Positions 35,798-45,143 of a DNA stretch of 64,000 nucleotides are shown piece by piece (position 1 is the first letter of the stretch; every line of letters begins with the position of its first letter). Source of the stretch: Alkalihalobacillus trypoxylicola (lineage in GTDB: Bacteria > Bacillota > Bacilli > Bacillales > Bacillaceae_D); contig NZ_LTAO01000036.1 in assembly GCF_001590785.1 (NCBI RefSeq), forward strand, positions 788 to 64,787, in the 5' to 3' direction. The notes beneath the pieces were generated by a model, which was not told the DNA's origin, did no database searches, and was given only the letters and a program-made list of their open reading frames with translations. Position numbers and translations under genes: made by a program.

Positions 35798-36504
35798 TAA
35801 ACATGCACCCCTTCTTCCAGATCATTCTGCTCATTTTTCGAGCTATTTAATTCTCCGTCTCTAATATAGACAATTCGATCAGCCTTTTCGGCTACTTCCT
35901 TGTCGTGCGTAATCATGATAATCGTGACACCCTCTTGGTTTAACTCAGAAAATAACGTCAATATTTGTTCTCCTGTTTTTGAATCTAATGCACCCGTCGG
36001 TTCATCAGCTAAAATGAACCTTGGATTATTGACAAGAGCACGAGCAATCGCCACACGCTGCTTTTGACCACCCGATAATTTTGTTGGTAGAAAGGATAAT
36101 CTTTCAGATAGCCCTACCTTCGCTAACACATCAGCAGCTTTTTCTCTTCGCATTTTCTTTTTTATCCCTGCATATACGAGGGGAAGCTCAACATTTTGCA
36201 AGGCCGTTAACCTCGGAAGTAAATGAAAGGTTTGAAAGACAAAACCAATTTCTTTATTACGGATCGATGCAAGCTTTCCCTCTTTACCTGCTATCATGTT
36301 CATACCATCTAATAAATACTCACCTGAGCTAGGCTTATCCAAACAACCTAAAATATTCATTAGGGTCGATTTCCCTGATCCTGATGGACCCATAATGGCC
36401 AAGAACTCGCCTTCTTTAATCGTTAAATCAATATTTTTTAAAATAGGCATTTCTTCTTTAGCAATTTTGTAAGATTTATTAATATTCTTCAAAGAAATCA
36501 TCAT
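35797..36504 (-). CDS. yknY: MacB-type ABC transporter ATPase (YknY-like)
   Basis: The protein has 235 residues: Walker A GPSGSGKST, Q-loop FQTFHLLPRLTALQNVELPL, signature LSGGQKQRVAIARAL, Walker B FILADEPTGALDS and H-loop IMITHD. It belongs to the LolD/MacB group. The start overlaps the adaptor gene by 26 nt, with CGAGG as ribosome binding site. It is the middle gene of an adaptor-ATPase-permease operon. Confidence 0.9.
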   Translation of the reverse strand: MMISLKNINKSYKIAKEEMPILKNIDLTIKEGEFLAIMGPSGSGKSTLMNILGCLDKPSSGEYLLDGMNMIAGKEGKLASIRNKEIGFVFQTFHLLPRLTALQNVELPLVYAGIKKKMRREKAADVLAKVGLSERLSFLPTKLSGGQKQRVAIARALVNNPRFILADEPTGALDSKTGEQILTLFSELNQEGVTIIMITHDKEVAEKADRIVYIRDGELNSSKNEQNDLEEGVHV

Positions 36505-37720
36505 GCATTAGAACCTCGCTTCCTTCCTCTAGTTCATAGGAAGGCTCAACAAGATAATCCTCAAAGGAGACCCCTTCCAATACCTCTGCAAGCCCTGTTT
36601 CTATATTTGTTTCTCCTAACACAACTACTTGTTTAAAGACTTTATTTTCTTCATCAACCTTCCAAACATATGGCTCTTCTTCATCATACCCAACGAACCA
36701 ATCAAAAATTTGAACATACTCAGAGTCCGTGACTTCATCTTCTGAAAAAAGCTCAATATTCACATGAAAACCAATTTCTAAGCCTTCATGCTCATCTATT
36801 TTAACTGTAAATGGATAGTTAGAGGATTGTGGATTGCTGCCACCATCAAAATACATATCGGTCATCATTCCATTATCTTCTTCAAAGCCTACAGGAAGTG
36901 ATCCAACCTCGGTGATTTCTCCATACCACTCTTCTCCGTCACCATTTTTCTTCATAATTCTAACTTGTGATCCTGCTTCTAACGTATCTAATAGAAATTC
37001 ATTTACTTGACTTTTAATGATTAAAAAGTCAGTTGAAACAATTTGAATCATTGGTCCTTGTGACATTTGCTCATTTTGGATACCATCGATGATATCTTGA
37101 TCAATTTTCTGAATGATTCCAGCATTTTTGCTAACAACGACATAATCTTCATCATCAGTTGATAGAGCATCAATTTGTTTTTGCGTTTGACCGGCTTCAA
37201 GATTACTAACACGTAAATCATAGTTTATTTGTTCTAGCTCTTCCTCATAGACCTCTTTTTCTTCTTTTGATTCTGCTTCTTTAATTTGTTTTTCTAATTT
37301 CTCTTTTTGCTTTTGTGTACGATTTATTTGCATATAAGACATTTCTAATTGCATTTTTAATTGATCTAATTCGAGCTCATGATCATCCAAAGGCTCATAC
37401 TCAAATAATGGTGTTCCTTCTTCGACCTTGTCCCCTTCTTGTACAAAAACCTCTTTAATGGTACCTTTATCAGCCTCATAGAAAATACGTTCAGACGATT
37501 CTGGCTCTATTTTCCCTGAATAAGCATATGGAGAAAAAATATCAAAACCCATTGTCATATCAGCAACCGACATGGCATAAGGCTCATCTACCCACCCATC
37601 TACCCCTTGACTTGCACCATCTTGTCCTAAAGCTAAATATAGAGCGACACCTGCCCCAACCAAAGCTAAAAATCCTGCAACAGACAGTGTAATAATTAGA
37701 CCTACCTTTTTCTTTGTCAT
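36479..37720 (-). CDS. yknX: HlyD/MacA-type membrane fusion adaptor (YknX-like)
   Basis: The protein has about 413 residues. ATG 37720 (MTKKKVGLIITLSVAGFLALVGAGVALYLAL) gives a single N-terminal helix and follows GGTGAGGGG; the frame is open to 37810. After the anchor come the biotinyl-lipoyl half GTIKEVFVQEGDKVEEGTPLFEYE, a coiled-coil hairpin (about residues 125-185, KEKLEKQIKEAESKEEKEVYEEELEQINYDL), the second lipoyl half and a beta-barrel. It links the YknZ-like permease to the outside. Confidence 0.85.
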   Translation of the reverse strand: MTKKKVGLIITLSVAGFLALVGAGVALYLALGQDGASQGVDGWVDEPYAMSVADMTMGFDIFSPYAYSGKIEPESSERIFYEADKGTIKEVFVQEGDKVEEGTPLFEYEPLDDHELELDQLKMQLEMSYMQINRTQKQKEKLEKQIKEAESKEEKEVYEEELEQINYDLRVSNLEAGQTQKQIDALSTDDEDYVVVSKNAGIIQKIDQDIIDGIQNEQMSQGPMIQIVSTDFLIIKSQVNEFLLDTLEAGSQVRIMKKNGDGEEWYGEITEVGSLPVGFEEDNGMMTDMYFDGGSNPQSSNYPFTVKIDEHEGLEIGFHVNIELFSEDEVTDSEYVQIFDWFVGYDEEEPYVWKVDEENKVFKQVVVLGETNIETGLAEVLEGVSFEDYLVEPSYELEEGSEVLMHDDFFEEY

Positions 37721-37835
37721 TCTTTTACCCCTCACCTTTAGTTTTTTACTCTCTTTATTTAAATGTTTACTTAAATAAAGACGATATAAATGAGGAAAAA
37801 GTTTCAACAAATTAGATAATTTTTACTTTTTTTAT

Positions 37836-37946
37836 GTATTAATGAAAATCGAGAGATTAGGTTTTTGATTTTCACTTTAGGTAGATGCTTTCCCAAGGGC
37901 TTGTCTTCAGCTAACTCCGACTACGCAGAGCTTCGTCAGAGTGGAT
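37836..37946 (+). repeat. Family A element, copy A5 (truncated)
   Basis: It keeps the left part from AATGAAAATCGAGAGATTAG to GTCAGAGTGGAT and then stops abruptly; the right half of the core is missing. The following terminator belongs to the neighbouring gene. Confidence 0.75.
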
Positions 37947-37962
37947 GAAATGGACTTCAATA

Positions 37963-38007
37963 AAAAAAGCATTGTGACAGTCAGTATCCCGACTAATCAC
38001 AATGCTT
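37963..38007 (-). terminator. Terminator of the 262-residue protein gene
   Basis: On the minus strand AAAGCATTGTGA and TCACAATGCTTT form a 12-bp stem with a loop of about 20 nt, followed by TTTTTATTG. It is about 50 nt past the stop codon. Confidence 0.8.
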
Positions 38008-38059
38008 TAGCTAATAATGAGCGACAACCATTAATCACAATATCTAAAATAGCCATCTT

Positions 38060-38848
38060 TTATTTAATATATTTTAATAGTGCTTTATAACCGGTTCTAG
38101 TTAGCTTAAACTGATCATCCACGTAGTTTTCAGATTCTAAGAAGGTGATAACGTCGATATCAAGGCTTCCTTTAATCCTATTTAACTGTTCATTCATTGC
38201 TTGAATCGAATAGTCCTCCATTACTTCCGTATTGATAGCCGCAATCAGAGGTTTCATCGGATCTTCTTTGACAAAGATGTTTTTTGTATCTAAAAAGGCT
38301 TGCTGAATTTTAGTCTTCGCATTCACCATTTCATCCAAAATGGTTTTTTGTTCTGCATCTTTTTCTTTAATTTTCTTTCGATACGTTTCTTTCTCTAATT
38401 CATCTAAATCTGCTTTTGAAAATAAATCCTCTAGCAGCTGGGTTCGATCCAAGTCAATCTTTTCAAGCTCTTCCTCTTTTTCCTTGACCTTAGAATTAAA
38501 GATTAAAGTAGCCGAATCTAAATCTGCTTGTTTTACATCTTCTGCAGGCGTAAAAATTTTAGTGTTTGAAACAGCCTCTTCTTTTTTATCTATATTTGTA
38601 TAGCCGACTTTTTCTTCTTCATTTTTTAATGGCTTATCCTGTTTTTGCTCTCGGATTAAGAAATTTAGTTTTTGAATAACAAAATACGAAAATCCACTTA
38701 AAAATAATAAAACAGCTGCACGATACACCTTCTCAAAATATACTGAAGAAACAACTATACCTATTACAATAAGCCAACCTATTAAACAAATAATCCATTC
38801 TTTGAATGAGGCTGGCTTTAACATAAGCTGACCTAAAGATTTGTTCAT
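38060..38848 (-). CDS. Unknown membrane protein with coiled coil, 262 residues
   Basis: I do not recognise this family. Two N-terminal helices (about 16-36 and 42-62) are followed by a long charged helical region (about 110-185, KVKEKEEELEKIDLDRTQLLEDLF and onward) that should form a coiled coil, and a small C-terminal domain ending FKLTRTGYKALLKYIK. It looks like a cytoplasmic domain on a membrane hairpin. Monocistronic. Confidence 0.65.
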   Translation of the reverse strand: MNKSLGQLMLKPASFKEWIICLIGWLIVIGIVVSSVYFEKVYRAAVLLFLSGFSYFVIQKLNFLIREQKQDKPLKNEEEKVGYTNIDKKEEAVSNTKIFTPAEDVKQADLDSATLIFNSKVKEKEEELEKIDLDRTQLLEDLFSKADLDELEKETYRKKIKEKDAEQKTILDEMVNAKTKIQQAFLDTKNIFVKEDPMKPLIAAINTEVMEDYSIQAMNEQLNRIKGSLDIDVITFLESENYVDDQFKLTRTGYKALLKYIK

Positions 38849-38992
38849 ATCTTTTCCCCTTCTTTAACATTCTTTCTATATTCTGTATATGATTGTATAT
38901 ACACTTTAATATCATAGCACAGAAGATTTCATATAAATATTTGAAATTGTCAAAGATAATGGGGAGAGCTTTAGATTATAAATCGTAAACCT

Positions 38993-39718
38993 TCATAGAC
39001 TATGATGATTTCTCAGCTTCTGCCACACTACGATTAACCAAACAATGGCAATTAAAGCAATAGCCACAGTTAAAACGATGGTTAATAATGAACTATCTGT
39101 TTGAACAATTATTCCAATGAAAGCCCAAATGACCGCTAAACCATAGACGACATCTTTAAAGCTCCAAGTTATAAAAATCGTTAAAAGTGTAGCAACAATA
39201 ATAACAATTACAGCCCATGTCATTTCACTTAAACCAAGGAATTCGGTTTGGTCATATTGTAAAAAAGCCGTGAAAATATTTACGATGCTAGCGACCGTCA
39301 CCCAGCCAAAATATAAACTGAATGGAACATAATCAAATCCTTTGGCATCAGGAGAAGCATGAATGATTCTGAAGATTAAAATAAGGGTCACTAGTAATCC
39401 AAAAATAATGATGACCGATAAAATAACATATTCTCTTGAAAAAGTAATCACCCATAATGCATTTAAAATAAAATTCAAAGGTACAAGTATCTTCAATTGC
39501 TCATAAAGACTGGATTGTATAAAAAAACCTCTTATAATCCAAGCAAAAACAAGCAAATAAATAGCTCCCCAAATACTAAATGTATAACCAGCAGGTTGTA
39601 TAACTGAAGCACCTGCATTTGCTACCGTAGAAACCTGTCCTGAGGTTCCATAATTCACAGCAACCATTAAAATAAAAAATAGTAAAAAAAGAAAGCTAAG
39701 TTTTTTCATGATGTTCAC
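38993..39718 (-). CDS. TspO/MBR-related tryptophan-rich membrane protein
   Basis: The 241-residue protein has about seven helices. The TspO signature is recognisable near the N-terminus: GASVIQPAGYTFSIWGAIYLLVFAWIIRGFF, matching the PxGxxFxxxWxxLY ligand region. It is longer than classical TspO (about 160 residues, five helices) because of extra C-terminal helices. Classical TspO binds porphyrins or lipids; the function of this longer group is unknown. Monocistronic, divergent from nagA. Confidence 0.75.
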   Translation of the reverse strand: MNIMKKLSFLFLLFFILMVAVNYGTSGQVSTVANAGASVIQPAGYTFSIWGAIYLLVFAWIIRGFFIQSSLYEQLKILVPLNFILNALWVITFSREYVILSVIIIFGLLVTLILIFRIIHASPDAKGFDYVPFSLYFGWVTVASIVNIFTAFLQYDQTEFLGLSEMTWAVIVIIVATLLTIFITWSFKDVVYGLAVIWAFIGIIVQTDSSLLTIVLTVAIALIAIVWLIVVWQKLRNHHSL

Positions 39719-39840
39719 TCTCCTTTAAAATGATTTTATTCGTTTTAAAACAAGTCTTCATTAAGGCTTATTCAAATTCCTGGTACAACATTCATTCCCT
39801 TTAAAGAATAAAATAAAAACTTTATTTTATTTGGATCGCA

Positions 39841-40072
39841 TCAATTTCATAACTCATATCTTATAATGAAAAAAACCGAAAGATTAGGTTTTTGATTTTC
39901 ACTTTAGGTAGATGCTTTCCCAAGGGCTTGTACTCAGCTAACTCTGACTACAAAGAGCGTCGTCAGAGTGGATCTTCAATACAATCAACGTGTGAATTAA
40001 CAAACTTTCAATAAATTTTTATAATAATTTTTCGGTTTTATTCATTTATAGAGCCATTATGAAATTCACTCG
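39841..40072 (+). repeat. Family A element, copy A6
   Basis: Ends AATTTCATAACTCATATCTT and, in reverse, GAATTTCATAATGGCTCTAT are terminal inverted repeats, followed inward by ATGAAAAAAACCGA and, at the other end, TTCGGTTTTATTCAT. Part of the right core (the CTCATCCTTTGGGAGTCAC segment) is deleted. It lies in the long divergent gap before nagA. Confidence 0.8.
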
Positions 40073-40132
40073 ACCTTAGTTTTATTATTTACAGAAAAAA
40101 TCTTTTTCATTTATCATTGTTCCAGTAAAATA

Positions 40133-40150
40133 GGTATATACATCTATACC
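40133..40150. promoter_or_regulatory. Candidate distal NagR site
   Basis: GGTATA and TATACC are inverted around TACATC, matching NagR half-sites but with wider spacing than the palindrome next to nagR. It lies about 210 bp upstream of nagA. Confidence 0.4.
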
Positions 40151-40285
40151 ATATAATCCTTTTATTATTTTTATAAATTTGATGGGTTTTATAATCTTAC
40201 TTAGGATTTATCTTGTAAATAGAACATTTAAGCTATTAATCAATTAATATTCTAACCCTTCACTTTAAACACCTTTAATCATCAC

Positions 40286-40314
40286 TTGAATAATTGGTCT
40301 ATACATATATACAT
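40286..40314 (+). promoter_or_regulatory. nagA promoter with NagR (dre) operator
   Basis: TTGAAT (40286-40291) and TATACA (40308-40313) lie 16 nt apart, and TTGGTCTATACAT (40294-40306) fills the spacer. NagR/YvoA dre sites have the form TGGTCTAGACCA, so a bound repressor would cover this promoter. Confidence 0.6.
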
Positions 40315-40358
40315 TTTGTTGTTATACTTTTCCTAGAAGTATTCGAAAGGAGTAGAAA

Positions 40359-41549
40359 ATGACAAATTCTATTGCTATTAACGGCGCTACTATAGTTGCA
40401 GAAAATAATACGTTTAAAAAAGGATCACTTTACATTGAGAATGATATTATTTCATCGGTTCATTCTAATCAAACAGATGCTTCACCTCATACATTAGAAA
40501 TTAATTTACCTGAAAGCTATACGGTTCTTCCTGGTTTTATTGATGTTCATATTCATGGTGCTGGGGGAGCCGATATGATGGATGCTACTCCAAATTCGTT
40601 AAGTACTATCTCCTCTTATCTTGTGAAAGAGGGCACTACTTCCTTTTTAGCAACCACTATTACCCATGATTCGGAAAAAATTAGTGAGGCTCTTGAAAAT
40701 GCAGCCAATTATATCTATAAAGAACAAACTAACGCATCTCTTATAGGTATTCATTTAGAAGGGCCTTTTATAAATAGTAAAAGAGCTGGTGCTCAGCCAA
40801 TTAATCATATTAAGGTACCATCGTTACAAACGTTCGTAAATTGGGTAAAGAAATCTAATCAAACCATTAAGCTCGTCACATTGGCTCCTGAAATGGATGG
40901 AGGACTAGAATTAACCTCCTATATTGCTAATAAAAATATAGTCGCCTCTATTGGCCATTCTGATGCAAGCAATGAAGAGGTATTGTCTGCGATAAAAGTT
41001 GGAGCAACACATATTACCCACCTTTATAACGGAATGCGTGGCTTTCATCATCGAGAGCCTGGCGTTGCAGGAACTGCTTTGTCTGAATCAAAGCTATTTG
41101 TTGAATTAATTGCGGATGGTATACATGTCCACCCTAATATTTTGAAAGCCACTTATTTAGCAAAAAAAGCCGATCGGATCGTTTTAATCACAGATTCTAT
41201 TCGTGCTAAATGGCTAGAAGAAGGACAATATGAACTAGGTGGACAATTAGTCCATTATTATCAAGGAAAAGCTGTATTAGAGAATGGTGCATTAGCAGGC
41301 AGTGTCTTAAAAATGAATGAGGCTGTTCACAACATGATACAATTCTCTGGTTGTTCTATTGAAGAAGCTTCTATGATGGCAAGCCAAAATCCAGCAAAAC
41401 AACTTGGTATTTTTCATAAAGTAGGCAGCATTTCAGCTGGTAAAGACGCAGATATCACGATTCTAAATGAAAACTATCAAGTGATTATGACGATTTGCAA
41501 AGGGAAAATAGTACATGATGCAAGGAGTGATTTCCATGAAAATTATTGA
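40359..41549 (+). CDS. nagA: N-acetylglucosamine-6-phosphate deacetylase
   Basis: The 396-residue amidohydrolase has DVHIHGAGGADMMD (metal ligands), IHLEGPFINSKRAGA, IGHSDAS, THLYNGM and LITDSIRAK, where the Asp is catalytic. It converts GlcNAc-6-P to GlcN-6-P and acetate. An AAAGGAG ribosome binding site precedes the ATG. It overlaps nagB by 14 nt. First gene of a GlcNAc operon under NagR control. Confidence 0.95.
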   Translation: MTNSIAINGATIVAENNTFKKGSLYIENDIISSVHSNQTDASPHTLEINLPESYTVLPGFIDVHIHGAGGADMMDATPNSLSTISSYLVKEGTTSFLATTITHDSEKISEALENAANYIYKEQTNASLIGIHLEGPFINSKRAGAQPINHIKVPSLQTFVNWVKKSNQTIKLVTLAPEMDGGLELTSYIANKNIVASIGHSDASNEEVLSAIKVGATHITHLYNGMRGFHHREPGVAGTALSESKLFVELIADGIHVHPNILKATYLAKKADRIVLITDSIRAKWLEEGQYELGGQLVHYYQGKAVLENGALAGSVLKMNEAVHNMIQFSGCSIEEASMMASQNPAKQLGIFHKVGSISAGKDADITILNENYQVIMTICKGKIVHDARSDFHENY

Positions 41550-42312
41550 AGTAGCTAATTATGAGGAAATGAGTAAAGCCGCTGCTGAAATCATCATTAA
41601 GACCATCCATGATAATCCGAAAACGGTACTGGGCTTAGCAACAGGAGGCACACCAAAGGGATTGTATAAGGAATTAATTCATGATTACCAAGAGCACAAA
41701 ACGGACTATAGTGAGATGACAAGCTTTAACCTTGATGAATATATCGGGTTGAGTCCTGACCACCCAAATAGCTACTACAGCTATATGAATGAAGTATTTT
41801 TTAATTATGTAAATATAAAAAAGGAAAATATTCACATACCTAGCGGCACTAATCCCAGTCTTGAAGAAGAATGCAGAAACTATGAACAGACGATCAATAA
41901 CAAGGGCGGAATAGATATTCAAATTCTTGGAATAGGCGAAAATGGTCACATTGGATTTAACGAGCCTGGAACAGCCTTTGATACAAAAACACAAGTTGTT
42001 CAATTAGCCGAAATGACACGAGAAGCGAATTCAAGATATTTTAATTCATTAGAAGACGTTCCTACAAAAGCTATTACAATGGGGATTTCTACAATAATGA
42101 ATGCCAAGCAACTAATCCTACTTGTTTCAGGTGAAAAAAAGGCTCATGCCCTACATCAGTTACTTCATTCCGCTGTGATGGAGAGCTTCCCAGCATCCAT
42201 TCTACAGACTCACAAAAACGTAACGATTATTGCCGATCAAGACGCACTAAGATGCTCTAAAACAGAAGAAACAAAAGGAGAGACTGAGTTTGTTACAACC
42301 ATACTTGACTAA
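41536..42312 (+). CDS. nagB: Glucosamine-6-phosphate deaminase
   Basis: The 258-residue protein has GLATGGTPKGLYKEL (phosphate site), FNLDEYIGLSPDHPNSYY with the catalytic Asp, and GIGENGHIGFNEPG with the catalytic His. It turns GlcN-6-P into fructose-6-P and ammonia. ATG 41536 (MKIIEVANY) follows AAGGAGTG inside the nagA end; the frame's earlier ATG at 41515 lacks that site. It overlaps the next gene by 23 nt. Confidence 0.95.
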   Translation: MKIIEVANYEEMSKAAAEIIIKTIHDNPKTVLGLATGGTPKGLYKELIHDYQEHKTDYSEMTSFNLDEYIGLSPDHPNSYYSYMNEVFFNYVNIKKENIHIPSGTNPSLEEECRNYEQTINNKGGIDIQILGIGENGHIGFNEPGTAFDTKTQVVQLAEMTREANSRYFNSLEDVPTKAITMGISTIMNAKQLILLVSGEKKAHALHQLLHSAVMESFPASILQTHKNVTIIADQDALRCSKTEETKGETEFVTTILD

Positions 42313-43021
42313 AATTCAACAATTACTAATGAAAATCGAAAAGGAAGAAAGTGAAAACCTATTACTCAATGCGAAAAAAATAGCCAATGCTTTAAAAAAC
42401 AAGAAGCTTGTGCATGTTTTCGGTTGTGGTCATTCTCACATGCTAGCAGAAGAGGTTTTTTATCGCTCTGGCGGATTAGCACCCATTAATCCGATTTTTA
42501 TTGAAGACTTAATGCTTCATAAGGGTGCTTCTCAATCTTCTCAGTACGAAAAGAAGCAGGGTTTCGCCGAAACCTTTCTTCAAACATTATCAATTGAGAA
42601 AGGAGATATTTTGATTGTCGCTTCTACATCTGGTCGCAATCCTGTTCCAATCGATGTCGCTCTTTACGGAAAAGAAAAAGGAGCAATTGTGATAGGAATC
42701 ACATCTCTATACTATAGTAATAGTCAATCATCGAAACATTCTTCCGGTTTGCACTTATCCGATGTCGTAGATTCCGTCATTAATAACCATATTGAAGTAG
42801 GAGATGCTCTCATTTCTTTTGATGAAGAAAATATTCAAGTCGGTTCAGGTTCATCTATTGCAGGAATGACGATCATGAATGGCTTAATGGTAGAAGCTAT
42901 TCAAATTTTGATAAATAACGGTATACAGCCTCCTGTTTTTAAAAGTGGAAATGTTGATGGCTCTGAGGCTCATAATGCGAAGCTCATTAAAGAGTACCAA
43001 TCACGAATTCCGATATTATAA
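42290..43021 (+). CDS. SIS-domain sugar-phosphate-binding protein (UPF0309)
   Basis: The 243-residue protein starts at a TTG with AAAGGAG at normal distance. The SIS fold shows HVFGCGHSHMLAEEVFYRSGG and LIVASTSGRNPVPIDVAL, and the segment NPIFIEDLMLHKGA is typical of UPF0309. It is the third gene of the nagAB operon, so it probably acts on an amino-sugar phosphate such as MurNAc-6-P or GlcNAc-6-P, but the reaction is not established. Isomerase versus etherase cannot be settled here. Confidence 0.82.
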   Translation: MLQPYLTKIQQLLMKIEKEESENLLLNAKKIANALKNKKLVHVFGCGHSHMLAEEVFYRSGGLAPINPIFIEDLMLHKGASQSSQYEKKQGFAETFLQTLSIEKGDILIVASTSGRNPVPIDVALYGKEKGAIVIGITSLYYSNSQSSKHSSGLHLSDVVDSVINNHIEVGDALISFDEENIQVGSGSSIAGMTIMNGLMVEAIQILINNGIQPPVFKSGNVDGSEAHNAKLIKEYQSRIPIL

Positions 43022-43042
43022 AACTTCTCTAGTTATTTCTAA

Positions 43043-43355
43043 GGGGCTGGGAAAGAAGTTACTTTTAAAGAAAACCCTATTGCGAAAATGGAAATGATGT
43101 GTAATGGATATAAACACCAAGAACGAACCATAAACCCTCCTTACTGTGAAAATGGAGGGTTTTTTTGAAAGAGTAGATGAAAGGTGTGCTAGCGGACACA
43201 AGACACGGAGACTCTAGTGGGAGGAAGTGGCCATGCCGAAATCCACTTTTAAGAAAGTTAGTTCGGCGCCACCCACGGACGCGAAGTGTCTTGTGGAAGC
43301 GAACAGGCGGGGACCTAATATGGCGGAATCATTCATGGGGTATTGTCCCGGACTC
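43043..43355 (-). repeat. Family B intergenic element, copy B2
   Basis: A full copy in reverse orientation, from GGGGCTGGGA at the left to TATTGTCCCGGACTC at the right. It contains a terminator hairpin AAACCCTCC...GGAGGGTTTTTTT (43132-43166, plus strand) that probably ends the nag operon, plus CAAGACAC/GTGTCTTG and CCGAAATCC...AGTTCGG stems. Confidence 0.8.
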
Positions 43356-43420
43356 TTTTAGAAAAAAAGCAAGAGTCCATACTAATGTAAACCTCTTGAG
43401 GATAAGCCTTTCACCTAACT

Positions 43421-44143
43421 TTAGCGATTCATACTTATCATAAATTTATAACGATCAGCGCGATAGCTTGATTTGACTATCTCTAAAGGAGTGCCATCGG
43501 CTAAATGAGTTTCTCGTTCAATAAGTAATATCGGACTTTGCTTAGCTATTCCTAATAATTCTGCTTCTGCTTTGGTAGCTATCGATGATTCAATGATTTG
43601 CATCGCCTTTCCAATTTTTAAATGTAGTGTATTCTCAATATAATCATAAAGTGATTTTGCTATGATGTCTTCGGTTAAACCTTTTACTGTATTAGCAGGT
43701 ATAATATTGGTTTCGATAGCAATTGGAGTATTGTCACCGAGTCGAATTCTTTTTATTTCATAAACAGGTGTATGAACATCAATTTTAAGTTTACTGGCAA
43801 TTGCACTGGTTGCCGGTATCAATTTAAAATGAATCAACCGATTACTTGGCTCAAGTCCCCTTGATTTCATATCCTCCGTAAAACTAGTTAAGCCATTTAA
43901 CCCTTGCTCTATTTTCTTTTCTTGAACATAAGTACCGCTACCTTTTCTCTTATAGATTAACCCTTGAGAAACTAGATTATTAATCGCTTGCCTAATGGTC
44001 ATCCGACTGACCTGATAATATTCAGCATACTCACGCTCCGATTTTAATATATCGCCAGGCTTTAAAATCCCTGTTGTAATTTGCAGCTTAATTTCTTCTT
44101 CTATCTGATAATAAATGGGCATTGGAGAAGATTTATCAATCAT
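43421..44143 (-). CDS. nagR: GntR/HutC-family repressor NagR (YvoA)
   Basis: The 240-residue protein has an N-terminal winged helix (MPIYYQIEEEIKLQITTGILKPGDILKSEREYAEYYQVSRMTIRQAINNLVSQGLIYKRKGSGTYV) and a C-terminal UTRA effector domain. Convergent with the nagAB operon and homologous to YvoA/NagR, which is released from DNA by GlcN-6-P or GlcNAc-6-P. A perfect TGGTATATACCA palindrome sits over its own -10 region. Confidence 0.9.
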   Translation of the reverse strand: MIDKSSPMPIYYQIEEEIKLQITTGILKPGDILKSEREYAEYYQVSRMTIRQAINNLVSQGLIYKRKGSGTYVQEKKIEQGLNGLTSFTEDMKSRGLEPSNRLIHFKLIPATSAIASKLKIDVHTPVYEIKRIRLGDNTPIAIETNIIPANTVKGLTEDIIAKSLYDYIENTLHLKIGKAMQIIESSIATKAEAELLGIAKQSPILLIERETHLADGTPLEIVKSSYRADRYKFMISMNR

Positions 44144-44173
44144 TTATGAATCTCCTTTCAAAATAACAACAAC

Positions 44174-44215
44174 TGGTATATACCATTATACTAACATGTT
44201 AACAGATCTAGTCAA
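44174..44215 (-). promoter_or_regulatory. nagR promoter and NagR operator
   Basis: On the minus strand TTGACT (44215-44210) and TATAAT (44190-44185) lie 19 nt apart. The perfect palindrome TGGTATATACCA (44174-44185) directly abuts the -10 box, suggesting autorepression. Confidence 0.65.
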
Positions 44216-44391
44216 TCCTTTTAACAGCTTACCCATACGAGTAATGACTAAATCATTTAGAAGAAACTTTGAAAGTAAGAATCATAGTAAATGCTCCATT
44301 GCTTTGGGCTGTTCTATACTTTATTTAACTGCCTCATCAAGGAAAACAAGCCCTTCGGAAAACACTCATCAACTCATTTGCTTCTATTAGT
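44216..44391. other. Intergenic stretch without visible features
   Basis: Between the nagR promoter and the yesL terminator I see no gene with a ribosome binding site, no repeat and no clear hairpin. Confidence 0.5.
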
Positions 44392-44437
44392 AAAAAAAGA
44401 CGAGTATTCCTCTTTGTTCAGGGAAAGCTCGTCTTTC
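44392..44437 (-). terminator. Terminator of the yesMNOPQL-like block
   Basis: On the minus strand AAAGACGAGC and a CTCGTCTTT arm form a stem interrupted by an internal loop, followed by TTTTTACT. It lies about 35 nt past the yesL stop codon. Confidence 0.8.
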
Positions 44438-44471
44438 AATCACTTTATTTACTTCATTCTCTTGGGTAACT

Positions 44472-45116
44472 TTAAGCCGTATGGCGTTCTTGATAGTGAG
44501 TTTGTTTTTCTTGAACCTTCCTAAATGCAAAATAGCAACTGATCATATTAATAAACCCAAACAAGCTTGCCCCGTATAAGGGTAACAATCCTTGTAAACG
44601 ACTCATAATGAAGTAATAGCCTAGCAAGCCAAATATCATCATTAGCGTAGGAATTGGATTAATAATCATCATCATAAATGCTTTTTTTATAACATGAAAT
44701 CCTTTTACATCTAGGTGAACAAAGATTGGAAAAATATATAATGAAGTAAGAATAAAGAATAGAAAGGCAACAAATAAAATCATTCCTAAACCTTGTAAAA
44801 CAGCATTCTCACTCATCATAAAAAATCGATAATCAATATATAAAACAGCACCAATTGCTAATGTCATATATCCTACAATATTACTTTTAATTATTTCCTT
44901 TCTAAAATACCCTGCAAACGTTTTAAAGATAGGAATGTCTGTTTCTCGATATAGCCATTTACGGATAATAGCAAGCATAGCGGCGGTTGCCGGAAAAACA
45001 CCAAAAAGGAATAATCCTGCTACTGAAAATAAAATCCAATATAGATTTAAAAGTGCTAGCCTCATAATCCATAAGGTTGCTTGATATACAGCGCTCATAA
45101 TACCAGTTGTTTCCAA
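44472..45116 (-). CDS. yesL: YesL-family (DUF624) membrane protein
   Basis: The 214-residue protein has five to six helices with the DUF624 motifs LNLYWILFSVAGLFLFGVFPATAAMLAIIRKWL and DIPIFKTFAGYFRKEIIKSN. It follows the yesQ-like permease gene by 27 bp. DUF624 genes usually sit beside CUT1 importers controlled by YesMN; the function is unknown. Confidence 0.85.
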   Translation of the reverse strand: METTGIMSAVYQATLWIMRLALLNLYWILFSVAGLFLFGVFPATAAMLAIIRKWLYRETDIPIFKTFAGYFRKEIIKSNIVGYMTLAIGAVLYIDYRFFMMSENAVLQGLGMILFVAFLFFILTSLYIFPIFVHLDVKGFHVIKKAFMMMIINPIPTLMMIFGLLGYYFIMSRLQGLLPLYGASLFGFINMISCYFAFRKVQEKQTHYQERHTA

Positions 45117-45143
45117 AGCTAACCCTCCCTTTTTTAGAAATGC

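Noticed and set aside
43177-43443. 88-codon frame after the nag operon
   Set aside because: It lies inside family B copy B2, is rich in Arg and Trp unlike nearby genes, and has no ribosome binding site.
44291-44524. 77-codon plus-strand frame between nagR and yesL
   Set aside because: It overlaps the yesL 3' end and terminator and has no ribosome binding site.
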